The notes: generated by a model not told the origin, from the sequence alone. A DNA stretch of 64,000 bases from Kitasatospora aureofaciens (GCF_001188955.3 NZ_JPRF03000021.1:124001-188000); one strand, 5' to 3'; counted from the stretch's first letter, positions 9,105-17,728 are shown. Numbers and translations: made by a program.

Positions 9105-9526
9105 GTTGTCCCAGACCAGGACGATGGGGCCGCCGAGCTGGATGTGCGCGCGGACGGCGAGGTCGTGGTAGTCGGTCCAGGCGAAGCTCTTGCGGGCCCC
9201 CTTCAGCGGATGGTGGAAGCGGGGCCGGTAGGTCATCCGGCTCTTCTCGCCGGGCTTGTAGCAACACAGCGCGGCCACCGAGATCCGGCGGCGCGAGCGT
9301 CCCCGGACACGGACGACGGGCGTGTGCCCGCGCCGACCCCAGGTGCGCGCGGCGGCGTCATCGAGAACCCGGCCTCGTCCTCGAAGAGCCAGCACGCTGA
9401 GGGGATGTCGCGACGCGACAAGACCTCAATCACGTCGCGGCTGTCTGAGCGAAGGACGGAAAGCGACAGCTGCAGGCACATCCCGTACCAGCAGGCCTTC
9501 GCCTGATGACCAGACCAGTGCGACAC
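9105..9526 (-). pseudogene. IS630-family transposase, 5' part, frameshifted
   Basis: Two frames together give the first part of the DDE domain. The upstream frame contains WLFEDEAGFSMTPPRA with the first catalytic aspartate; near 9345 the frame changes to TWGRRGHTPVVRVRGRSRRR and continues through CYKPGEKSRMTYRP to GGPIVLVWDN, which carries the second aspartate. Residues before WLFEDE do not resemble the usual IS630 helix-turn-helix region, so the N-terminus is missing or degraded. The downstream third is at 7500-7778, beyond the IS110 insertion. Confidence 0.75.
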
Positions 9527-9579
9527 CAGGGGTGAGGGACACAGCGACTACCAGAACAAGGACCGGCGCCCCCCTGCTG

Positions 9580-9837
9580 GTGACCAACAAGAAACTCGGT
9601 GGAGCGATCTACATCGACGACCGCGGCATGTGCTTCGAAGGCGACGGGGACACCGCCCTCCCCGAGGCGCTGCGCCGCATCGGCGAGTTGCCCGAACCGA
9701 TGGCGCAGCTCGCCGCCGAAGTCCCCGCGCTGACGATCCGCCAGCCGTGGCTGGCCGCTTCTCTCGGGGGCACCAGTCCCGGCGCGGACGTTCTCGGAGT
9801 GTCCGCAGCTCAGTGGCTTGGAGCCCGAACCTACTGA
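9580..9837 (+). pseudogene. gene fragment with HAD-like and ASCH-like motifs
   Basis: A frame with no convincing start reads NKKLGGAIYIDDRGMCFEGD, similar to the YIDDR region of small HAD-type phosphatases, and then ALTIRQPWLAAS, similar to the opening strand of ASCH domains, before ending at 9837. Either a chimera of two fragments or a truncated phage-type gene is possible. Codon use is typical. I give this little weight. Confidence 0.35.
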
Positions 9838-9925
9838 TCGCAACATGTGTGGTGCAAGGAGGCTCACTGACGCGACCTGGTGCATCGGCTGCTGATCGGG
9901 CGGGTACCAGCGGGCACTGCCGACG

Positions 9926-11560
9926 TCAGGCGGTTCCCGCTGGCCGCCTCTTGAGATATCCCTGTGTGCGCGAGAGCGCGTGGGCCATCAGGCCGTTTGC
10001 CAGGAGTAGCAACCACCCCCCAGGCATGTACGCGCCGCGATCTGTGTATGCCGGGTTGTCATCCGAAGGCTCCAAGCCGAATGTCATCGCGAGCACCACC
10101 AGACCGATTAGCGCGAAGACGAAGATCCAGACAGCACAGATCCCGCCTGCCGCCCGGCCCCACATTTTGAGGTCATGGTCGCTGGCCAGCTTCAGCAGGA
10201 ACAGGGCTGCGAAGACGAGGCCGGCTGCTGTGCCGATGATCCCGACCGGTATCACCTGCCAGGTCGTTGCCACTCCGGGGATGCCGCTGGGAACTGCTTC
10301 CCATGGGTGGTGCCAGTTGAAGGCCTCCGTCACATGTGCCACTTGAGTGCCGGAGGACTTCTCCTTCCAGGTCTCCGACATGAACGGCAGGAGGCTCGCC
10401 CCGAGGAGCGCCGCCGCTGCCAGGAGGATCTCCGTCACATGTGTGGCGATCACGCCGCCCACAGTGGCGAGCGCGGTCGGTTTCGACCCCTGCGTCGGTG
10501 GCTTCTGAGGATCGGGCACCGCGGCGGGAGCTGGCGATGCGACGGGCCTGATCGTTGGTGTCTTGCCGCCTACGTTGTCCGCGGTGACACTGGGGGAATC
10601 CGGCTGATCGGGGGAGACGGTGCTGGCCGCTACCGCGTCAGGGGCGGTGAGGGCACGCAAAGCGCCGGTGCGCTCCTGGATCGCCGCACGGGCACCAGTG
10701 ATCCCCATCCAAGCACCCGGACCGAGCACGTCACCCAGTTCCTCCTCGCACCACTTCCGCACACGTACCGGTGTCGGGCGCTGGTCGGGGTCCTTGTGCA
10801 GGCAGGCGGCAATCAGCTGGCGTAACGGCGGGGCGATGACAGAGACGTCCGGGGTGTCAGCGACGACGCGGTGGGCGACGGCCCACTCGTTCTCCGCGGC
10901 GAACGCCTCACGGCCGGTGGCGAGGAAGTACAGGGTGGAGCCGAGGGCGAAGACATCGGAGGCCGCACCCACGGCCCGGCCCGCGGCCTGCTCGGGCGAC
11001 ATGTACAGCGGGGTGCCGATCCGGGTGGAGTGGCTGGTGTAGGTCACCGATTGTGTCAGGGATTTGACGATGCCGAAGTCGATGACCTTCGGGCCGCTCT
11101 CGTCCAGGATGATGTTCCCGGGTTTGAGGTCCCGGTGCACCACCTTCGCGGCGTGGATGTCGGCGAGGGCGTGGGCGATGCCCCAGGCCAGCAGCGTCAC
11201 CTGACCGGCAGGCAGTGGTCCGTGCTCGACCACCAGGTCCCGCAGGGACGGCCCGGCCACGTACGTCGTGGCCAGCCATGGCCGCTCGGCTTGGGGGTCG
11301 GCGTCTAGCAGCGGTGCGAGGTGGGCGCCGCGCACCTTCTGCGCGGCGCTCACCTCGCGCGCGAATCGCTGCCCGAATTCCGCGTCCCTGGCGAACTCGT
11401 TACGGATCACCTTTACAGCCGCCGGCTGGCCGCCGGGGGAAAGGGCAAGGAACACCTGCCCCATACCTCCCTCGCCCAGCCGCGCCACCAGCCGAAAGCC
11501 CCCGAGACTGTCCGGATCGTGCGACTGCAGTGCAGGAAACCGAAATGCCGCCTTCGACAT
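9926..11560 (-). CDS. membrane-associated serine/threonine protein kinase (PknB-like)
   Basis: The 544-residue protein has a complete N-terminal kinase domain: glycine loop GEGGMG (about residues 29-34), lysine in AAVKVI (50), catalytic HRDLKPGN (142-149), DFG (161-163) and GTPLYMSPEQ. A Pro/Ala-rich linker follows, then about four hydrophobic segments in the last 190 residues, so the kinase domain is held at the inner membrane face. No PASTA domains are present. Start ATG 11560 is preceded by GAGGGG; an upstream in-frame start at 11599 gives only a basic extension. It probably autophosphorylates and acts on unknown targets. Confidence 0.9.
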   Translation of the reverse strand: MSKAAFRFPALQSHDPDSLGGFRLVARLGEGGMGQVFLALSPGGQPAAVKVIRNEFARDAEFGQRFAREVSAAQKVRGAHLAPLLDADPQAERPWLATTYVAGPSLRDLVVEHGPLPAGQVTLLAWGIAHALADIHAAKVVHRDLKPGNIILDESGPKVIDFGIVKSLTQSVTYTSHSTRIGTPLYMSPEQAAGRAVGAASDVFALGSTLYFLATGREAFAAENEWAVAHRVVADTPDVSVIAPPLRQLIAACLHKDPDQRPTPVRVRKWCEEELGDVLGPGAWMGITGARAAIQERTGALRALTAPDAVAASTVSPDQPDSPSVTADNVGGKTPTIRPVASPAPAAVPDPQKPPTQGSKPTALATVGGVIATHVTEILLAAAALLGASLLPFMSETWKEKSSGTQVAHVTEAFNWHHPWEAVPSGIPGVATTWQVIPVGIIGTAAGLVFAALFLLKLASDHDLKMWGRAAGGICAVWIFVFALIGLVVLAMTFGLEPSDDNPAYTDRGAYMPGGWLLLLANGLMAHALSRTQGYLKRRPAGTA

Positions 11561-11703
11561 GAAGCGCTCCCCTCGTCTTCCCGCCCTGAGATACCTCACG
11601 ACTCGACCGCCCGACGCATTCGCCCACGAGGGTAGAGCCCCTAACTGACGCTCCGCCAGTTACGCCGAAGGTCCGACCCACCTCGCAGGGACGCCTGCCG
11701 TCC

Positions 11704-12264
11704 TTAGCTTTCGGCCTGGTGTACCAGGCCAGCTGGCTGGGACCGGGTATTCAGCCTGGTCATCAGCTCGCGGTTGGCTGCTCGTGCGGCTTCAAGTTCC
11801 TGGGCGCGCTCGTCGAGCTGGGCGGTGAGATCTACAAGCTGCTGCTCCAGGGCCGTGATGCGGCGGTGTAGTTGTTCGATGTCTGCTGGGGCGCCGATTC
11901 CGGATTCGTGCCAGACCTGTTCGCCGAGCAACTCGGCGATTTTGTGCTCCAGTTGTCGGATCTGAGCCGCCTGCCGTCCGGCCCGGTCGTTGGCGCTGGC
12001 CAAATCGGCTTGGAGCGAGGCCCGGCTGACCAGGGGGCCCGTTCCGTCTGTGCCGGGCGGTTCGCTGGAGGCTGCGTGGATCTGGGTGAGTAGGTCGCGG
12101 TGCCGGTAGAGGAAGGTGCGGTCCACCCCGGCGGCGCGGGCGATCGCGGACACGCTCATCGCGGTGCCGTTCCTCGCAGCGTGTCGGAGGGCCTTGAGGA
12201 CGCGTTCGCGTCGGCGAGCTGAGTCAGTCCGCCGGCCCTCGATCATCGGGTTGGTAGTAGTCAT
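11704..12264 (-). CDS. DUF6262 family protein (Tn554 TnpC-like)
   Basis: The 186-residue protein has an N-terminal DNA-binding part (RRRERVLKALRHAARNG, then ISAIARAAGVDRTFLYRHRDLL like a TetR-type helix-turn-helix) and a long C-terminal coiled coil from about residue 85. DUF6262 proteins are usually found next to two large tyrosine recombinases in Tn554-like transposons and probably assist transposition. Here the upstream partner survives only as a broken C-terminus that overlaps this start by four bases, so the gene is an orphan. Confidence 0.8.
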   Translation of the reverse strand: MTTTNPMIEGRRTDSARRRERVLKALRHAARNGTAMSVSAIARAAGVDRTFLYRHRDLLTQIHAASSEPPGTDGTGPLVSRASLQADLASANDRAGRQAAQIRQLEHKIAELLGEQVWHESGIGAPADIEQLHRRITALEQQLVDLTAQLDERAQELEAARAANRELMTRLNTRSQPAGLVHQAES

Positions 12265-12729
12265 GCGGTGCGCTCCACTCGTACGTCGGGCAGGGGCTGG
12301 CGGATGCGAGGCAGGCCGAGTCCGACCACGCCGTTGCGGGCACGGCGGACGATGGCGACGGCTTCCCGGATCTGGGCGTGCTCGTTCTCCCCGAGTCCGT
12401 CGAGTTCGGTCTTGACCCGTCCGATCAGTCGGCGGACCCGCGCGATCTCCTCATCGGAGGGCATGGCCTCGCGCTTTGCCCAGTTATCGGTGTCGACGGC
12501 CGACAGCAGTCGCTCCCGGTTCCGCAGCAGGTCGGCGGTACGCCTCCAGGTCGGGCAGGTAGGAGACGTCGGTGCGGAAGTGCCCGCAGCCGACGCAGCG
12601 GAACCGCACGGGGCAGTCCTGCCCGCCGGCGGCGACGTTGCTGGGCTCAGTGCACACGCCGTACGGAACGGCCACCTCACCGATGGCCCTGCGCGCGTGC
12701 TCCGAGTCCAGCAGAGCCTTGGCCTTCAA
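12261..12729 (-). pseudogene. Tn554-type site-specific integrase, C-terminal remnant
   Basis: Two minus-strand frames give the C-terminus of a Tn554 TnpB-like tyrosine recombinase. The first (to about 12560) reads VPYGVCTEPSNV, a cysteine-rich zinc-binding block GGQDCPVRFRCVGCGHFRTD and SYLPDLEAY. The frame then shifts to DLLRNRERLLSAV and MPSDEEIARVRRLIGRVK. The catalytic core (Arg, His-x-x-Arg, Tyr) is absent: homology stops abruptly at about 12729, where the parA remnant starts on the other strand. It cannot be active. Confidence 0.8.
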
Positions 12730-12731
12730 CC

Positions 12732-13055
12732 ATCCTCGTCCCCGTGGAAGCGGAAGACTCCTCCGCAGACGCCTACGCGATGCTGGACAGCCAGATCCGT
12801 ACCGTCAGCCTCGACTACGAGGTCGACATCGACCGGCTCGGACTCGTCGTCAACAAGTTCGATAAGCGCAAGGGCTACGTCGCCACGCACTCCCTCGACA
12901 ACTGGCCGTCCCTTGGCACACCGCCCGTCGTCTCCGTCGTTCCCGACCTCAAGGAGCAGCGGGAGGCCGTTCACGTGAAGCAGCCGCTGCTCATGTACGC
13001 CCCGACATCGATCCAGGCGCAGCGGATGCGTGAGATTCGTCGGAGGCTGTCGTGA
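12732..13055 (+). pseudogene. parA remnant (ParA-family partition ATPase, C-terminal half)
   Basis: The plus strand reads ILVPVEAEDSSADAYAMLDS, then LVVNKFDKRKGYVATHSL and VVSVVPDLKEQREAVHVKQP, ending at a stop that overlaps the parB start (GTGA). This is the C-terminal part of a ParA ATPase; the Walker A motif and all of the first half are missing. Homology begins exactly where the integrase remnant ends, so the recombinase-side event removed the 5' half. Without nucleotide binding it cannot support segregation. Confidence 0.8.
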
Positions 13056-14203
13056 GTATCGCCAAGAAGCTGCAGGGTGGTGGCGGGTCGTTCGGGGCGC
13101 TGGCTCAGGGCGCGGTGCGTGGTGACGAGGTGCGGGCGCGCAGTGAGGCGCTGGACGCTACCGGTCGGGTGCGGCGTGCGTCGTCGGCGCCGGTGTCCTC
13201 GATCGTTTTCAATCCGCTCAACCCGCGGAAGACCATCGACAGCGAGTCGATCGACGAGCTCGCCGAGAGCTTGACCCGTCGGCAGATTGTGCCGGTCACC
13301 GTGGTGAGCCGTGGCGCGTTCCTCGACGCCCACCCTGATCAGGCGGAGGCGGTCGGCGAGGCGGACTTCATCGCGCTCGACGGGAACCGCCGTCTGCGGG
13401 CTGCGCAGCAGGCCGGGCTCAAAACGCTGCGGGTGGACCTCAATGATGAGCTGGTCTCGCGGGCTTCGGACATGGTCGAGGCGGCTCTGATCGCCAATGC
13501 CCACCGCGAGGACGTGTCGCCGTTCGAAGAGGCCCAAGCGATTGAGCAGCTGCTGAACACGGTGTACAAGGGCAACCAGGCCGCCGTCGCGCGGGCGCTG
13601 GGCAAGTCCCGCGCGTGGGTGGGACAGCGGTTGGCCTTGCTCCATCTCTCTCCTGAGCTTCAGGAGCAGGCGGAAGCCGGAGAGCTGGCCATCGAGGACG
13701 CGCGCAGGATCGGCGCCGAGGCCCGTGCTGGGAAGATCACCCGGGCCGAGCAGCACGAGCGGGCCGAGGCCGCGAAGCAGGCTGCCGCCGAAAAGCAGGC
13801 TGCGAAGGCGGCTCGAACGGCCAAACGTGCAGAGCGTCCGGCGGGGGAGAAGGCGATTGAGCACGGCTCGGCACCTACTGCCGGGGACCCCAGTGCTGGT
13901 GGCGAAGTAAACGGCGTTTACTCCGTGGGTCTTCCGGACCAGCGCGAGGCCCGCACCGATGAGCGTGACCGGGTCACGCTCTCGACGGCGGAGCCTTCGG
14001 TGGACATGGTCCGGCGGCAGCTGCAGGAGGGGGACAGGACGGGTGTGCCGTCCGGCGGGGTCGGAGTGCCCGACTGGCGTGACCTTGATGGGGTGGCGAC
14101 CTGGCTTTGTCGTTTTCTGCAGCCCGATGAGCTGAGGGTCGTCGCCACTAAGGTGCTGGGTCGGCTGGAGGAGTACGCGCCGGAGAGCGCAGCCGACAGT
14201 TGA
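13052..14203 (+). CDS. parB: ParB-family partition protein
   Basis: The 383-residue protein carries the ParB/Srx-like N-terminal domain with NPLNPRKTID, SIDELAESLTRRQIVPV and the nucleotide-contacting DGNRRLRAAQQAGL, then a helix-turn-helix region (NQAAVARALGKSRAWVGQRLALLHL). A Lys/Ala/Glu-rich linker leads to a C-terminal domain (LCRFLQPDELRVVATKVLGRLEEY) that probably dimerises. It overlaps the parA remnant by four bases, so the two formed a partition operon. ParB binds parS and spreads; two palindromic candidate sites lie within and after this gene. Without ParA it may still silence or organise nearby DNA. Confidence 0.88.
   Translation: MSIAKKLQGGGGSFGALAQGAVRGDEVRARSEALDATGRVRRASSAPVSSIVFNPLNPRKTIDSESIDELAESLTRRQIVPVTVVSRGAFLDAHPDQAEAVGEADFIALDGNRRLRAAQQAGLKTLRVDLNDELVSRASDMVEAALIANAHREDVSPFEEAQAIEQLLNTVYKGNQAAVARALGKSRAWVGQRLALLHLSPELQEQAEAGELAIEDARRIGAEARAGKITRAEQHERAEAAKQAAAEKQAAKAARTAKRAERPAGEKAIEHGSAPTAGDPSAGGEVNGVYSVGLPDQREARTDERDRVTLSTAEPSVDMVRRQLQEGDRTGVPSGGVGVPDWRDLDGVATWLCRFLQPDELRVVATKVLGRLEEYAPESAADS
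13907..13921. promoter_or_regulatory. parS-like palindrome, copy 1
   Basis: GTAAACGGCGTTTAC is a perfect 7-bp inverted repeat (GTAAACG/CGTTTAC) around a central G. It lies inside parB, in its linker-coding part, and an identical copy lies 376 bp downstream. It differs from the usual Streptomyces chromosomal parS (GTTTCACGTGAAAC), as expected for a plasmid-type system. Confidence 0.55.
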
Positions 14204-14222
14204 TCGCAAGGGGATCTTGACT

Positions 14223-14256
14223 GACGGGCTGGGCACCGCGAGGTGCCCAGCCCGTC
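14223..14256 (+). terminator. terminator after parB
   Basis: GACGGGCTGGGCACC (14223-14237) pairs perfectly with GGTGCCCAGCCCGTC (14242-14256) around a GCGA tetraloop, 20 bases after the parB stop. Confidence 0.8.
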
Positions 14257-14296
14257 CTGGTCTGCGCCTGCCGGGAAGGGAATCATCGGTGACGGA

Positions 14297-14311
14297 GTAA
14301 ACGGCGTTTAC
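14297..14311. promoter_or_regulatory. parS-like palindrome, copy 2
   Basis: A second exact copy of GTAAACGGCGTTTAC, just beyond the parB terminator. The shared flank extends to AGTAAACGGCGTTTAC on one side. Placement beside parB favours a centromere site. Confidence 0.55.
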
Positions 14312-14643
14312 ACCGTTGCCTCCCGAGGTTCGGATGGACAGGCCTGGCGGCGGCGGGCCGTGCCACATCACCGCTTCCGCTTCGGCGTCGTTGGCGGCTT
14401 CCTCTGGGACCAGTGCCTGTCATGGACGGCGTGGCGTCCGACCGCAACAAGCGGGAGTTGAAGACACTACGCTTGACCATGGCTGTCTACAGCAAGCGGG
14501 GAATCCCCGGGGCCGCGGAACTCGCTCAGTGAGTCACCCACCTCGCGTTGCCGTGGCATCAGATCAGGTGTCACGGACAGGACTGCTTGACTGCCGGCCC
14601 CTGCGCTGCCGCAACGTCGCCCTATCCGCTTGACAACGCGGTC
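14312..14643. other. intergenic region, nothing recognised
   Basis: Between the second parS-like site and the WD40 remnant I see no frame with protein-like composition on either strand and no strong hairpin. Confidence 0.4.
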
Positions 14644-15067
14644 TCAGAAATGTGCCGTGCCGTCATACCTTTGGCGTCGGTAGAGCGCGATGTCGCTTTG
14701 AAAGGCGACGACGAGGTCGCCGGTGGTGGTGAGGGCGACGCCGTAAGGGGCACTGAGTGCGACCACTGCCGTAGCGGTGCCGGTGCGCAGGTCCCACACC
14801 CGCACCGTCTTGTCGGCGCTGGCCGTGACAGCGGCGGGCATGCCGTTGAGCATGCTGCATGCGACCGCAGTCACCCGTCCGGTGTGGCCGATGAGAGGGT
14901 CGCCGATCGTCTGGCTGGTGCGCAGGTCCCACACCCGCACCGTCGTATCGGCGCTGGCCGTGACAGCGGCGGGGATCCCGTCGAGCGTGGTGCATGCCAC
15001 CGCGTTCACCTCGCCGGTGTGGCCGGTGAGGGGATGGCCGATCGCCTGGCCGGTGCGCAGGTCCCAC
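14644..15067 (-). pseudogene. WD40-repeat protein, C-terminal remnant
   Basis: The minus strand encodes about two and a half WD40 blades, each with a GH...WD signature: LTGHTGEVNAVACTTLDG...TVRVWDLRT, then LIGHTGRVTAVACSMLNG...TVRVWDLRT, ending with a partial blade and a stop at 14644. No start exists: homology ends at about 15067, where the truncated dehydrogenase begins on the other strand. In Streptomyces such blades usually form the C-terminus of large kinases or NACHT ATPases; the rest is missing. Confidence 0.75.
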
Positions 15068-16245
15068 CCTCGACGCCCACTACGCCGCCCACACCGCCCG
15101 CGGACGGATTCTGGTGTGCACCCGACGACAGCCGCTGGGCACTGGCGGGACGGGGCGCGGACAGGCTCGCCGCCGTCCGGACGAAGCTGGCGCGGATCGA
15201 CCCGCGCTGCGCCGACCTCCCCCTTCTGGTCGCGGACGCCGCGGACCGCGAGGCGCTGCGCGCCGTGGCCGCCGACGCCAGGGTGGTGGTCTCCACGGTC
15301 GGCCCGTACCTGCGGCACGGCGAACCGCTGGTGGCAGCCTGCGCGGACAGCGGCACCGACTACGTGGACCTCACCGGCGAGCCGGAGTTCGTCGACCGGA
15401 TGTACCTGCGGCACCACGAGCGGGCGCTGGCCACCGGCGCACGGCTGGTGCACGCCTGCGGCTTCGACTCGGTACCGCACGACCTCGGCGTGCTGTTCAC
15501 CGTCGAGGAGCTGCTGCGCCGCGGCGGCCCGGCGGCCCGGGTCTCGGTCGAGGGCTTCGTCCGCGCCGGCGGCACCGTTTCCGGCGGCACCTTCGCCTCG
15601 GCCATGACGGCCTTCTCCCGACCGCGGGCGATGGCCCGGGCCGCCCGGGCGCGCCGCGCGGTCGAGCCCCGGCCGAAGGGACGGCTGGTCCGCACCCCGG
15701 CCGGACGCCCGCACCGGTCGCGGGCGGCCCGGGCCTGGGCGCTGCCGTTGCCCACGATCGACCCGCAGGTGGTGTCCCGCTCGGCCGCCGCGCTGGAGAA
15801 CTACGGCCCGGACTTCGGCTACGCACACTACGCGGCGGTGCGGCGGCTGCCGATCGCCCTCGGCGGTGTCGCCGCGGTCGCGGCGCTCGCCGTCGCCGCC
15901 CAGCTGCCGCTGCTGCGCCGGGCCCTGGGGCGGCTGCGCAAGCCCGGCGACGGGCCCGGTGCGGAGCAGTGGGCACGGTCCTGGTTCGCCGTCCGGTTCG
16001 TGGCGCGGGCGCATGACGGACGGACGGTCCTCACCGAGGTGTCCGGGGGCGACCCCGGCTACCAGGAGACCGCGAAGATGCTCGCGGAGTCGGCGCTCTG
16101 CCTGGCGTACGACGACCTGCCGCCGCTGGCGGGACAGTTGACCACGGCGGTGGCGATGGGTCGGCCGCTGATCGACCGGCTGGTCGCGGCGGGCATCTCC
16201 TTCCGCGTGTTGGACACCCCGCCGGCGACCGCCCCCGGCCGGTAG
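15068..16245 (+). pseudogene. saccharopine dehydrogenase-like / trans-acting enoyl reductase, 5' truncated
   Basis: From about 15130 the frame reads SRWALAGRGADRLAAVRTKL, LPLLVADAADREALRAV, VVVSTVGPYLRHGEPLV, DYVDLTGEPEFVDRMY and GFDSVPHDLG, typical of the actinobacterial saccharopine-dehydrogenase/enoyl-reductase family, and continues intact to 16245. The first 30 or so residues, which carry the Rossmann dinucleotide-binding glycines, are absent and replaced by low-complexity Pro/Thr sequence fused to the WD40 remnant. A late internal start is possible but would lack the cofactor site. Confidence 0.75.
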
Positions 16246-16286
16246 GAGGCCGGGGGCGGTCGCCGGACAGCCGGACAGCCGGACAG

Positions 16287-16310
16287 CCGGGTCACTTTGC
16301 CGTGACCCGG
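16287..16310. terminator. bidirectional hairpin terminator
   Basis: CCGGGTCAC (16287-16295) pairs with GTGACCCGG (16302-16310) around TTTGCC, between convergent genes. Three tandem CCGGACAG units precede it. Confidence 0.65.
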
Positions 16311-16323
16311 CGGCCCACCCGCC

Positions 16324-16710
16324 TCAGGCGGTACCGAGCGGGTTGAGGAGGGCGAAGCGCCAGCCGCCGTCGGAGGGGTCCTGGCGGGCGATGTTGGCGG
16401 TGGTGCCGGTCGGCGCGATGCGGTCGCCGGTGGGCGTGTCGATCTCCAGCGTCCAGTCGGTGACCAGCAGGGCGGTGCCCGCACCGACGAGCGTGTGCCG
16501 CTGGACGTTCGTCAGTCGGCCGCGGGCGGCGACCGTCCCGCCGATCTCGGCGCGTAGTGCTCCGGGACCGGTGACGAGTTCACCGGAGACGGTGCGCATG
16601 GCCGCACCGGGGGCGAACAGGGCCAGCACGGCGTCGACGTCGCCGGAGTTCAGGGCGTCCTGGAAGACGACGGGGAGCTGCGCGGGGTCGGTGATGACGG
16701 CGGAGGACAT
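16324..16710 (-). CDS. NTF2-like/SnoaL-type protein
   Basis: A 128-residue protein with the alpha+beta cone fold of the nuclear-transport-factor-2 superfamily: VFQDALNSGDVDAVLALFAPGAAM, then GPGALRAEIGG and a final WRFALLNPLG strand. The family includes ketosteroid isomerase-like enzymes and many unknowns; no catalytic residue can be assigned. ATG 16710 is used because the upstream open frame is Arg/Pro-rich and overlaps the divergent AraC gene. The AraC regulator starts 110 bases away on the other strand and probably controls it. Confidence 0.8.
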   Translation of the reverse strand: MSSAVITDPAQLPVVFQDALNSGDVDAVLALFAPGAAMRTVSGELVTGPGALRAEIGGTVAARGRLTNVQRHTLVGAGTALLVTDWTLEIDTPTGDRIAPTGTTANIARQDPSDGGWRFALLNPLGTA

Positions 16711-16819
16711 GGTGAACGGGCCTCGATTCTCGAAGGGTTGACGGTGCCGGCGGCGCTCGGCCGCCGTGACTCCACGATCCCGCCGGGGCTGCCCCCGCAG
16801 CGAGGTAGGGTCAGGACTC

Positions 16820-17728
16820 GTGATGGTCGAAAACGGACAGCGCGACGTCATCGACATCGCCTACGAGAACCCGGACCAACGGCACACGGGCCTCGAGGTG
16901 CTGACTTTCGACGCCCTGCGATCCCGGCTGAAGAGGTCGGTCACCCGACGGCCGAGCCGCCTCGACTTCCACCAGCTGCTGCTCGTCCGGGGAGGCGAGG
17001 CCACCGCGATGGTCGATTTCGTCACCCACCCGTGCACCCGCGGCACCCTGCTGCACCTGCGGCCGGGTCAGGTCCAGCGGCTGCCCCACGACGCGGACGG
17101 CCGCCCCGCGGACCTCGACGCCGTACTGCTCCTCTTCACCGCCGACTTCCCGCCGCCCCTGCCCGCGACCCGCTCCGTGCTCGACGGGTTCGGGCCCGTC
17201 GCGTGGCACCTCTCCCCCGAAGACCTCGCCGCCTTCGACCGCACCACCACGGAACTGGCGGCGGAGTACGCGACGCTCCGAACCGCCCACGCCACCGCCG
17301 AGCTGACGGTCGCCCTCCTGCGCCAGCTCCTCGGCGCGCTCCTCATCCGCATCGCCCGCCTCCCCGCCCCCGACCCCGACTCCGATCCTGCCCCGCGCAC
17401 CGACCCCGGCGCGGAACTCCTCCTCGCCTTCCGCCGCGAACTGGAGCGCTCCTTCACCTCCACCCGCTCCGTCGAGGACTACGCCGCCCGCCTCGGCTAC
17501 TCCCCCCGCACCCTCAGCCGCGCCTGCCTGGCCGCCACCGGCCGCACCGCCAAGCAACTCGTCGACGCCCGCGTCGCCCTCCAGGCCCAACGCCTCCTCG
17601 CCCACACCGACCTGCCCGTCGCCACGATCGGTCGCACCCTCGGTTTCACCGAACCCACCAACTTCGGCAAGTTCTTCACCCGGGAGACCGGCCAACCCCC
17701 GGGCGCCTTCCGCCGCACCCAGCGCTGA
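16820..17728 (+). CDS. AraC-family transcriptional regulator
   Basis: A 302-residue regulator. The N-terminal half is a cupin-like sensor (FHQLLLVRGGEATAMVDF, GTLLHLRPGQVQRLP). The C-terminal AraC domain has HTH1 around VEDYAARLGYSPRTLSRAC and HTH2 around VATIGRTLGFTEPTNFGKFF, ending ETGQPPGAFRRT. GTG 16820 or ATG 16823 starts it; the longer frame overlaps the divergent gene's upstream region. Transcribed away from the NTF2-like gene, it is a likely regulator of that gene and of itself. Confidence 0.87.
   Translation: MMVENGQRDVIDIAYENPDQRHTGLEVLTFDALRSRLKRSVTRRPSRLDFHQLLLVRGGEATAMVDFVTHPCTRGTLLHLRPGQVQRLPHDADGRPADLDAVLLLFTADFPPPLPATRSVLDGFGPVAWHLSPEDLAAFDRTTTELAAEYATLRTAHATAELTVALLRQLLGALLIRIARLPAPDPDSDPAPRTDPGAELLLAFRRELERSFTSTRSVEDYAARLGYSPRTLSRACLAATGRTAKQLVDARVALQAQRLLAHTDLPVATIGRTLGFTEPTNFGKFFTRETGQPPGAFRRTQR

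Noticed and set aside
12971..14371. A 466-codon minus-strand frame opposite parB
   Set aside because: It is antisense to a well conserved gene and shows only low-complexity Arg/Leu/Gly text.
14548..15067. N-terminal extension of the saccharopine dehydrogenase frame across the WD40 remnant
   Set aside because: The extension is antisense to WD40 blades and itself shows artificial repeats mirroring the blades; it is not a real domain.
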